Part shown: positions 11,901-24,000 of the stretch, in pieces
Layout of the letters: every line of letters begins with the position of its first letter
Numbering within the stretch: position 1 is the stretch's first letter
NCBI RefSeq assembly: GCF_041260155.1
Contig: NC_091944.1
Span: 11,358,772 to 11,422,771, forward strand
Source: Ptychodera flava
Taxonomy: Eukaryota > Hemichordata > Enteropneusta > Ptychoderidae
DNA length: 64,000 nt
Direction of reading: 5' to 3'
Position numbers and translations under genes: made by a program
The notes under the pieces: model-generated
What the model saw: the letters and a program-made list of their open reading frames with translations, nothing else
The model's database searches: none
Told to the model about the DNA's origin: nothing

Positions 11901-14900
11901 GATGCATAAATTGATTTTACAACCAAAAACTTAAGGGGCCGTCGATCAAAAAAGCCGACGCACTAGAAATGTAATTCCTTCGTTTACGGGGGAGGGGGTA
12001 AGTCCCTTATTTGTTTTGAGTGCGTTAAAAATCGCAATAAGGATCCTGCTTTATTTAAATATAAAACAAAATAGATTTGGAATGTGAAACCATGACAGAT
12101 ACGACATTTTAATTGCAAAACATGAAATCAGAACGGAAGAGAGAAACTGGACAGAAAGAAGAGAAATGACAGAAAGAATGACAATACAGACACGGGACGT
12201 GTATTCGTGTGCGCTTTTAAATGTACGGGCTCCGATCAGCTAAATGCGACAACCTATATAAAACACACAAAGACATAATTTTGATGGCCCAGTGCAAGAG
12301 GGGCGTATCGCCTGTGTTAAATAATAGGAGATACACCCCTCCTGCACTTGGCCATCGCATTTGAACTCTGATAGAGAATATAGACTACTTGGGATTGAAA
12401 AGTCTATATTTAAAGTTTGCTTATCTATATTCATGCAAAGATTTTCCACAACGTGTTATTATACATACAAAATAAAAAAGCACATTTTGTATTGAGGAGT
12501 TTCTCTTTTTTGGGGGGGGGGGGGGGGGGGGGTTTGATGCCAAAATTAAGGAATTTCGTTTCTAGTGCGTCAGCTTTTAGAATCGACAATCCCTATATGA
12601 AGTTTTAAAATCTCTAATATCAAATATATCGTTTATTCAAAGCGATTCGGTCACCAATATCTGCTGAAGCCGGTCACTTAATTGACTATGGATGGCCAGA
12701 GCCGTGCGTCGCAAAGACTGCACTGCGCTACCGACTCTCAGATGAGCAAATATCGCGACTCGCCTCTATTACCATATATGGATTATATGCAAATTTGCGG
12801 TGAGCGAAAATCTGTAGTTTCGGAGTTGTAAATTCGACCGTTTCAATGTTTGCGTTTATGACACTATTGAATACAGGTAACTGACTGCTAACGACCCCAC
12901 ATGTCTGCACGCTTTCTGCATTTGTACAAAGACAGTCGCAAGTCTCATGTTGTGACCCTACAAGCAGGCCAAGCTATTTTGAATTCTATGCACACACTCT
13001 GTAACCGATAAATAAAAGCAGAACTGACAATATATGCTGAAAGGCACTTTCATTTCCTCAATCTGGCATACTTTGAAATAAATTAATATGGTTAATTTAA
13101 ATGCTCCTGCTAGTTGTGTTAGAGGCAACATCATGTAAAAACCGTGATGCAAAACGGACGGATATGAAAGATAAAGTGACGTCACTGACCTGGGTAAGTA
13201 GTCGACAGACACGCCGGCAAGATTCTGAGATCCGCATCGCAGTGGGAATAGACTGCCGTAACACAGAAAAGAAATAAGAACGCAGACGAAACCCAGGCGG
13301 GCCGTCCCTACCGTTTTCAGACTAAATTTATTGACCAAAAATCCCCCAAACACAGTTCCACAGGCAGCACCAGGGATCAGTAACCCTACAAAATAGAAAT
13401 AAATGATATCGCGGTAAGTCAGGACTTGGAAAATGGAGACGAAGTTCATGATATACGCAGCTGCGGTCAAAGATTATACGGATTCTCTATTTTTTAATTT
13501 GAAACGTGTAAATCTGGAAGATTGGACAAGGGTGGTCACGTGTCCATTACGTCAGCATTATTTCAGGGACTTAATGAATTATTTGACGACCAACATCCTC
13601 TTGAAGAGACAGTCTTGTGCTAGACCCCGTTATTGATGTCCTTTTAATACATCCGACTCTCGTACATGGCTCGTTGTGATGTTAATAATCCCTGTGGGCA
13701 AATGAGCACGCCAACATGAATCATTACTGCTGAAAGCAGCGATTCAACAGTCTTTCCTTCATAAAGACATCGTTATCAATGTACTGCCTCGGTCTGTATT
13801 GCTGTTAAAGACGTGAATTAACCGAAACTAAAACATAAAATATACAAATTTTACTTATGGAAGCGGAAGAAAATATAGATGTTATTTAAATTCGGCAATT
13901 TGTATTCATGGCTCTGCCTGTCATGAAAAGACTGTCTCAGTTACTCTCCGTTCCCTGGAGGATAGGGGCAGTTTTATCCCTTCACGGCAGCTTAAACAGC
14001 TCAAATTCATGCATTACTTGAACAGACAGTCCTCTCGTTACATAATTGTTATTTTAGACAAATTTAGTGAATGTGGAAAACTGTTCTTGATAAAAATCTA
14101 CTGACGATTTAAGGATACGCTTGGAGGCGACATTCTTAAGCAACGGTCATCACATGACAAGCTAGGCTACAGAATCAAATGAAATTTCATCATTACGTCA
14201 TCAATGATCTGAAGAACGGACTTTCAAAAGCACAGCTGTGACGAATTATCCGATGAGACGGACTTCAAAGTAAAAAAAAATATTTTTCAAAAATTTAAAT
14301 CCCGCTCTTGCAATATCTTGAGATTTGTATTCATCATGTCGACGAACGTACTTATCTGTGTTAAAGAAGCACGCACCTCGATATTGAAAGGCTTTGAACT
14401 CTTGCTCGAATTATTTTTCTCGCGGAAGCTTACAACCATTCTGTTTCGAATTCAAAGAAACAAATGACGGCTCACCGTGCAAAATTTGGTACTACAACTT
14501 AAACGTTACCGATATTTGAAATTCAACTTTGGCTGCCATCCCTGCATGCGTTCACTCTTTGGAGAAACGTGAAATTATCGAAAAAATAGTATTGTGAAAC
14601 TTGCTCTACTCCATGAACTTAAAATTGAGCTGTACAAGATGCTAGATCTCGTATTGTAAAAATCTGAGAGTCCGAATATGTCCCCGAAGAGCATTCTATC
14701 TTGACATAAATGACAGTGCTGTTCGGGGAAGGAAAGAAGAAAATTAATTAGCAAGCATTTGATAAACGCCAAAAAGGAACTGAAGATGTTAACATAGCAA
14801 GTGTGAAAACGTATTTTGAACACACAGCACCCCGCGGCACTGAATCCGTTTATCCTTCTTGAGAAAACATTGATGTAAAGTAATTAAGAGGGCCGGGCAC

Positions 14901-17900
14901 ATTGTTGCCAAGCAATCGTCACACTATACTATAGCTCTTGGGTATAGACTGTCGTCAGTCCAGCTCTTTAATAGGCGATCCAGGAAATTGGGATTTCTTC
15001 CGGGTCACAGTCTGCTGACTCGATTTGTCTCCGAGACTGTTCGATTCAGTCGTCGCGCCAATACATTTATTTGTCCAGACAGGGATTAGTCACTCGTGGG
15101 AAAAAAACCTGAGACGCCAGTCACAGAGAGATTGTTATGCAGCATGTTGACATATGAACTAAAGATTAAGTAAAACTTAACTATTTATTTCATTCTGAAC
15201 GCTTTCTCTTCAAAGGTGAAATTTTCCATTGCCAGACATCAAAAATATTCCGATTTACGATATTGTTTTCGTTCTCAGCTTGAACCTACTCGAAATTATA
15301 ACAAGAAGTCTTCTCTCGAACCGATCACGATGCCAACTGTCTTTGAAATGCGAGAACAATTTTTTGTCCTCGACAAATGGGTAATGTGCGCGGTTAGGTA
15401 GTGACATATTAAGGCAGAACGCGCATCGGTGACACATATTCGGACTTTCAAACTTTTACAATTCTTTTCTGATACACCACTTGTGGGGGCTCATTTTAAA
15501 GCTCTTGGTGCAAGAAAAAATTCTACTGTCTTAGTTTTTTGAAAATGGAAACTTTCATTTTTCTATGTGGAGTTAACACACAGGAATGGCAGCCATTTTG
15601 AATCTCAAATATCGGTAAATCTTGGGTAATTTGTTTCTCTAGTACCAGAATTTGTACGTTGTATTCGTGATTTAGAAATACAGAGGTTGAAAGTTTCATT
15701 GAGAACAGTTTGGGCAAAATTTTAAGTCTTTCCCTTTCGAGGCGCATACTACCTCAATTCAACTGTGCCAGACAACCATTGATCGATAACATCGACTGAA
15801 TTTGGACATCCTGCTTGATAAATCTGCGGCGTGATTCAGCCGATCAAATAGTGCATATAGACGGCCAGGACTTTTGCTACCTCAAGTAGTTTAATTGCTT
15901 CACATTGGTCTGATTGACCAAGAAATACTAATGCACCATAAATGATGTAAGCTGGGCCTGCAAACTAGGCGACAGGATCCCTGGATTTTGTTTGCAACCT
16001 TCAATACGTTGTTACTGGTTACGGGACAAAAATTACAGAATTTATTTCTTCACCATCGTGAAGGTAATGCTAGGAATGGAAATTCTCGACAGACATAACA
16101 TTCTATTGACTTTCAATATATTTGACTTTACTTCAAGTAATGTAGACAGAAAATATCAATACCTGTAAGTAAACTGGCCGTGGAGGGCGTTACAGCATAT
16201 TGTGACTCCAGGTACTTCGGAATGAAGGTGACGAACCCTGTAACTATCGCCAGTTCCATCGCGCCAGCCAAGGAGATACATATATAGATAGGATTTGTAC
16301 ACAAACTGCCAACTGCTTTCGGAAAATCTGAAAGATATCATAAAGGCAGACGGACATTGTTAACTTCATTCAACGCGCTTTACGTGATTGTCAAACGTGT
16401 TTGCATCGCTAGTTAAGTATTCTCAGTATAGGGTTCATCATAGCACAGAGGCGATATTGCATTTCCAAAACTATCCCTCCAATGTATGGCGCGTAATCAA
16501 GGTCAAAATTAAGACTTCACATGCGGTTAGAGTTACAGTAGTTTTCGCAGGAAATTATATCCTTTTTGAGTTCAATTCTTTTTGAAGAGTCGCATAGTCG
16601 TATTTGAATTCAAACTCTTTCGTTTTTAGTTGAAATACTTTCTATTGGAGGAGTTGCACATTCGCTTTATTGAGTTAGAGCACATGGCCTGGATTACGCG
16701 CCACACTGATGGCTCCCCGACCAACAGCAACACAATTTTCATACAGGATTGTATTGTCATTGAAAGTAAAAGAACTTTCTAGAATTGTCCCCTTTTCAGT
16801 TGATCTCATTCTGTAACGACACATTTCTAATTGCGATGCAAAATTCAATCTGATTCTTAAATCAACAGATCACAATATTTTTCTGAATCTAATATTTAGG
16901 CTACCTGCAAATTTATTACATCGAAGGTTTACACTATTTTACAATGTCTATGCGGTTGATTGCATATAAGTATTTTAAAAGAAATGTTTTGTTCAATTGG
17001 TAGAGTGCAGCTAGAGTCGAAATCTCTTCCAATACCAGAAGATTCTAAGCGTTCGGGTGCGCTTTGTTTTAGTGTTAAGTTTTTCCAATCACAGGTTTAC
17101 TGGGATATAGACGCCAATATCGCAAGTAATTATCACCCATTTAAAATGGTTTTCAATCTTTCTAGGCGATTTTGAATTCCTGAAAGAGCCCTTAATGGAG
17201 CCGTTGGAACGGCAGTCATGAACCGTTGATATTGATTCATTTAACCCTTTGAGCGCCAAAGTCAATTTTTGTCGCATTTAAAAAATATATCGCAGTCAAT
17301 TTTTTTTAAAGATTTTTGCCAAACTTTTGGTAAGAAACTGTAGCTGATAAAATGTGATGACCATTTGGTTCAAAATTATCAAAAACATTACAGAAAAAAT
17401 CATAAAAATTGGTAAATGGTGCACTAAAATTTTGGTGGGAAAAATAACAGCACTCTAAGGGCTGGACGTTTTGTCAACATTACAGTGCGTGGTGGAATAC
17501 CTTTCAAATCACAGCCGTGTTTCAGCAACCTGCCGTCAGTACTAACCAGTTCAATGACGCAATAGACCGTAAAATAGGTCACGACTCCACATTCCAATCT
17601 CTGGAGATACCACTACAAAATTTGCTTAGTGAATTTCTACACTGCCCTATCAGGACTGTAAAAACCAATCAACTATTCCATTCCCAAGTTATTGTTGGTG
17701 AATACGTACCTCGTAATTTGCCGTTGGTTATTTTCATTGTTGTATGACCCTCGTCCTTAGAGCCGTCATTATTCGCATCCTCAACTTCCTTCAAAGCAGC
17801 TGATTCCAACACCTTCGGGTATCCCAGTAAAGGCACGGCTAAAATCGCGATGATGATCCCGATGGTCACGTAACCTCCCCACCACGCGCCAACCCACCTG

Positions 17901-18052
17901 GGGTCTTTCGGTTCTATGGGGACGTCCTCAAGGTCTATGAAGCCTATATCAACGTAAACACGTAGTGCGAACGCTCCTACCACAAAGCCAAGTGCCGGAC
18001 CTATAGAGGCCATGCAGTAGAGTATTCCTGCAAAATAAATAAATAAATAAAA

Positions 18053-18083
<31 letters not shown>

Positions 18084-21000
18084 ACACAAAATACGCATTA
18101 TCTATAAATTCAACAAATTATCAAGACTAAATTGCTCCTAATATAAAGTCAGTTAACCTTGTCATGAGGAGCTAGCGACCCCGGAATATTGTTTTTCTTT
18201 CACGAGACTCTGAAGTAGTCACTGTCTCTTTTGTGTTTTATGTGTAATTGAGTTTCTACGTGGGTAGCCTTCAGGGACAGATCGCATCTGAAGGCTGTTT
18301 ACGTTGTCTGTGTTCAAATGTCCACTTCACCTTGATGCGGCGATTAAAGAGGAGCTGGGCGGAATTGAAAGGAATTAAATTATACGGCTCACGTTGGGAG
18401 TTACCCTACATTGTCGTCTTATGCATGCGCACTGTGATGCGTACAACCAAATATCCACTTGAAAACATAACATGAGAAACGATCATCGCCAAAGCCAGCT
18501 AGCAAGCTTCGCCAGACAGTCCTTTGTGAGGTCACTTCCGTAAATCGTCGTCTATATTTCCTGCAGCATGTATGTGTGTAAGACCTTGCCTGCAATCGAT
18601 CTCAATTGCCGAAAGTGAATGATCGCCGAAGGAGCAGCCTGGGTATATACACAAGCATATGTGTGCATTTTAAAGGTCCTCTCAAACAGCTCAGACTATC
18701 ATATGCACACTTTCAAAAATACGCTTACTCTTTGTGTGTCATATGTGGATGCAGTGTCGTCATTCATGACGTCACAACTTAAAGAGTTACAATATGGTCC
18801 CTTTCTCTGAGGAAAAAGTGTTCCATGAATGTTCAAAATTCTTTGCGTTGAAACTAAATTTCTGTCTCTGAACCAATTTACTGTCTCCTTTCGGATTTTG
18901 TGTCCATTGACATGTTTTTTCTATCTCAATTCGAACTGTGTTGATAAATTCTTAACCTAAGTAAGTCAATCTGATTTCTGTTTTGTTGTTCGTTATACAA
19001 GCAGTATTCGATATTCTGACGCAAAACGATATCTTTGTTTGTCCTTTCGAATGGTTTGCTGCTACTTTGGGAACAATACAGACAACAAACACCGTGACCT
19101 TGACATTGTTTGAAAGTGCATTCTTCACATAAGTTGACTCAAGTCCAGCAACAAATAAACCAGGCATTATCAAATGTGGTAGCTTCGGAATAAATACTGC
19201 GTGACTTAGGTATTTGGTGACGTCTTGAGCAAATCAAGGAGGCCAACGTTAACTTTAGACTACCGGTACTACACAACAAATCTACAAGATAATGCTATAT
19301 CAATCAAGTAAATGGCGCATTGTATTTGCCGTCTGAGCGATTTGGCCAAGTCCATTGGATGTGAGACGGGCGGTGGAGCCTTGTATCATCGATGCACCAT
19401 GACGTCGAGCTGAAGTAGTAGAAAATACTACAGTGTCCTAGTCTCGGTTTACCCAGACTGCAGTGGGGCTCTACTTCCGCCCTCTGTGTGGGCGGGCGGA
19501 AGTAGAGCCCCACTGCAGTCTGGGTAAACCGAGACTAACAGTGTCCCCGCTAGCGACTGGCTGGGATTTGCGATAAATAGGTTGCTGTGCATGTTGATAT
19601 ATGCACACTGAGCAATAATTCTTGATTAGTTGATGGTAATAATGTAGGCTATTGTTGACAATGATATTCTGCCGAATCATAACAATGCAAACGAAACAAA
19701 ACGGCTGGTGTACAGTAGACTGTCGACGGTCCCTTGTGCCTTTTCTGTCTCTTATTAGTGCGGATGGTGGGGGAATCGCACGCGAAAAGGTAGACATTGC
19801 CCTCGTGCCGCATCGGCACTCGCGGTTCAATCCAGCTGCTTTCGAAATGCCCAGCTCGCGCCTTCGGCGCTGCGCTTGCGATTCATCCTCTCGCCGTCGT
19901 ATGTGCGAGACAATATACACCAATAAGGGACAGAAAAGGCACAAGGGACTGTATACGTCGACAGTCTAGTGTATCACGGATACTCTAGCCCACAACCGTG
20001 AGAGCAGAGTTGTCGCAAGGCCATTTCTATAACCTGTGATCTGAACAGGAAACTGTCTTGTTCTGGGCACGTACATGAATAAACGTATTCGTCAAAATAT
20101 TTTTCCTGCATGTAAAAAATTGGAATGTTGGCAATATCCATATATTTTCCTCCATAAACTAGGATTTCAGAGCTGTGTCTTTCCATGAACTGCTTCAATT
20201 GTAAGGTTACAGGTTCATATGAGAAGAAAAATATAAATTTATAACCATTAAACAGAATTCGAAACATGAAGTAGTCTCGTTGATGCGACATGATGATCAG
20301 AACATGTTACAACGTGAATCGTCATGTCATCTCGCTCGATGCGTAACAATAGACAAACACTCGTTCGCTATCAAAAAAAAACACGTCGGATTTCAATAGC
20401 CTACGACACGAAGATGGTCATTGACGCGTTAAATCACGAGGATCGACAATGCCCGCCGCCTCTTTTGTTTTGGCTGGTGGGCACGGCATCAGTTTGCATT
20501 GAACATCACTTTTCAACTTCGCTAGCAAAGGGTGTTTGTTCAGGAAGTGACCCTCCCTCGGTGGTTAGGGGACTACAATAGTATGTATGCCGACCTATCC
20601 AAGCCCTGCTGACCAGACAATAATATAGGGTCATGGAGGTCTCTTCCTACCTCCATAATATAGGGTCAAGTTCGTAAAGTATTGTTGTCTGGGTCCTTTC
20701 GAATATTCAAGTGTTCCTATTGTTGAACTATGGGCCTTTCTTTCCATGGGTGGACCACTCCCGTCTGAATACGACACATTGCATTGCTGAACCATTGCAT
20801 TGTACTGCATTCATTAGTGAGTCGCGTGGGTGGGAAACTCAGAACACGATTGGAACTAATTTGGGATAATTGGATAGTGAACTTAATGCCGGTTTAATCT
20901 GCAAATGTAAGCTCGTCTGCTTTCCTTTAAAAGTTACACACTTGTTTTTATGAGTAATTTGTAATATTGCAACATTCCCCATAGGGCATCTAACACTTTT

Positions 21001-24000
21001 GAGAAATTTGGATAATATGAAGATCCAATTCTCCAAAATTTGTCACAGTGTAGAGGATTGGGTGATTTGAAGGAGGGTTTCTGTACACTGAACTTTCAAA
21101 GTGCCTGTGGGTTCGAACATTCATCTACTCATAAACACGTGCTCTATCCGGTAACAGAACTTGAAAGAATGTCAGTTACGAAAGTATTAATATAGACGGA
21201 CAACAATAGTGGTAAAGGAAGTATACGGTTGTAGAGCGGATGCAAGCACAACTGTCTCGTGCATGGATGCATGATTATGATGAAAGTAGGGCAAAACAAA
21301 GCTGAGATCAGATTTAGATGAGACTGTCTATATGCACCCACTATACGTTTCCAAGGATAGCAGCAACTTTTGCCGATATCTTCATGATTTTCGTTTTAGG
21401 AAAAGTTCACTTTCCTCTCCAGATTTTTAAAGAATGTTGAAATGCAGGTCGTGCAAATTAGCGCTAATACCGAGCATTGTTTTCAATTCAAAATCTTGCT
21501 GTTGATAAACGAATTCTGGTCTAGACCAAAATAGAGTTATGAACAATATTTATCGAATGTGCACACACGCGCTATGTTGAAAAGTCGAACAGTGGACAAA
21601 TTGGCATGATTTTATGAGTAGCATCCCTCTTTACAAACAGGCAGAAATTTAGGGAAAATCCATCAACACTCGCGGCTTTTAGATGGGGCATAGATATGAC
21701 GCAAATCTATCAAAACATGACACACACCGAAATAAATTAAGTCAAGATTACCGTGATAACTTGTCAGAGCTCAGTATTCTGTGACGCCTTTTCAAATTAA
21801 AGGATTGTCAATTTATAATTTGTCATTTTGGAAACCTACTGTGAAAGGTATGCTGAATATTTTATCCGGACGTATATGTGATTGGGTCAAATATAATAAT
21901 ATTGTAAAGAACTACCGTCTGTATACATTGTAAAATTCCTTTTATTAGCCTTAGTTTGAAGAAGCTATTTTCAATTTACTTAGCTCCCCTACCTTTGCGA
22001 GTCTTTTGTGAGTATCAAGTTTGTCTGGAATTATGCAAAAGCACGACCATTCCTATAGACTGCAATTTACCTGAGGGATGTCGAATATGTCAGAATTGCG
22101 AGTATGTCAGCCCACAGTTATTAATGTAATACCGTAAACGGTTTCCTCGTGTTATAACTGAAATAGGAATGACTCAAATACTCTGGTTGCAAGAACGATT
22201 TCATTTGGCTCATACACATGCCCTGGATTATACTCTCTTGAATTCTGGAGCCCCGTGTCACTGATCAAGGCGGTGGTCGTTATGGCGACGCCGTAATAAA
22301 TATTTGCCCCGGGACGCATTGTAACAATAGGTTCGCGTGTTATACATACGGGTTACGCCAGTAAGATATTACTTTGTCTGTCAGCTATCAGTCACAATAT
22401 TAGTTGCTAATTAATTAGCTGTGTTGTCACGCTACAACTCCTGGCTATTATCCATCCGCCTGTATAGAGTTTTTGATGGGGTAGATATCAAACAGATGAA
22501 TGGCCGTAGATGATTTACATGTATTGCCTATAACTTAATGCAATTTAGAATTTTTGTTGCTATACACTCTAAAGTGTATCTGCTGTATACAACCCTGCAA
22601 CGTAAAGCTGATGTTTTTAATACGATTTGTTCCACGTTCTACTGACTTGGGAAGCAGAAGTACTCGTTAGGCCGGCCTTGGTCGTACTATCACTCAGAAA
22701 TATTGAATTAGCATGCAATTACTGCAGCTTGGTATTACGTAAAATCGATAAACGGGAGTTTCAACTACTGATGGACATCGATACTAAGTATATCTTAGAT
22801 ATCTGTCGACTAGATCGATATCAAATGCTTGTTGCGCAAGACGCTGCAAATATTGAAACAGCGTGTGATGCGTGGGTGGCCGTCTTGCGAGCCATAGCTT
22901 TATTTCCGCTCCGAAAACCTACGAAAAATTATGGTAACCCTTTGCCGTAAAGAGGCTTGTAGTTTACGACGATGGTGGGTTGGATGAACAACGCAAAGAC
23001 GGCATCAAAAGATACGATGTCATAACATGTCTGTAGCATACTGCTGCTATTATCAGCATCCCTGTCTTTCTACCATTCATGTCATCAGTCTTGGTGTTGA
23101 TATGTTGTTGCCTTACATTATATTTATATGTCTCTGTTTTTATCATTTTCCTTTTATAGTTTGGCTATTTGTTTTTCATTGCACAAGTACTTTATCTTTA
23201 ACACAGACAAACAAATAAAAGCTCGAGTCCTTTGTGCTTGCGCAAGACCCGCTACATTTAGACAGGCGACAAGGGACTGTGGTATACGCGCTCTGCGTAC
23301 TGGTCTGTCCGTACCGTTGTCGGCGTTACAAGGACTCTAACCTGGGCAGACCTGTTCGGTTCAGAATCTTGCCACAGTTCCGTCTCCCACAACTTTCCAA
23401 AGCGATTTCCCCCCACATCGCCTCGGAAAGCAGAACCACGACAGTTTGGTGGGTGGTGACATCGTTATGACGATGAATTTAGGACGAGGCGTGACACACA
23501 CAGGTCACCTTCGACGTGTCAGAATGCGAGGTGCTGTTATTGTAAAAGTAAAACCAAACAGGTAGGCAGCCCCACCTCCGTAATAAGTAAGTGTACGTTG
23601 TTTGCGGGAAGTAAATTTAATAGCCACAAATTCCTAAGTTGATAAACGAAATTACTTAATACGTCAAGCTAAGTACCGGAGTTAAAACCAGAGTCGGACA
23701 AGGTGACCACAATAGACTCACATATACACCAGGCCGGCACATATACATAAGCTTACATATCAAATGCGCACTACATGAATTGAAAGTTTGTTGACCCATG
23801 CCTCGCTAACAAAAGTGCTTTCATAAAGCGAACGCCGATGAAATATCGAACTGTGCAACTAAACATAGGGCAGGCGATCCATCAAAACTGTATGCAGAAC
23901 TTCACATCAATAACCTTGATCAACTCTCGTGTCACAAACATTAACATTTATCACAATGATAGTGGTATACACTCCAGGAACTTGGTGTTTCAAGGGACAA

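Larger units (their letters stand above)
11935..12593. mobile_element. Inverted-repeat DNA element related in layout to 3085-3990
   Basis: The left end reads GGGGCCGTCGAT, then GACGCACTAGAAATG and a TTCGTTTACGGGGGAGGGGG tract. The reverse complement of the right end reads GGGATTGTCGAT, then GACGCACTAGAAACG and a long C/G tract. The layout (GGG start, GAAAT plus TTCGTTTA block, then a G-rich tract) matches the element at 3085-3990, although the sequence is diverged. It has no transposase frame. A further hairpin (12283-12356) lies inside it. It occupies the SLCO intron between exons 4 and 5, just upstream of exon 5 in the transcript sense. The target duplication is unclear. Confidence 0.6.

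Noticed and set aside
21100..21130. GGTTCGAAC resembling a tRNA B box
   Set aside because: No A box, acceptor stem or cloverleaf can be drawn around it.
22627..22950. 107-codon plus-strand frame inside SLCO intron 1
   Set aside because: No recognisable domain, no flanking exons, and a length expected by chance.
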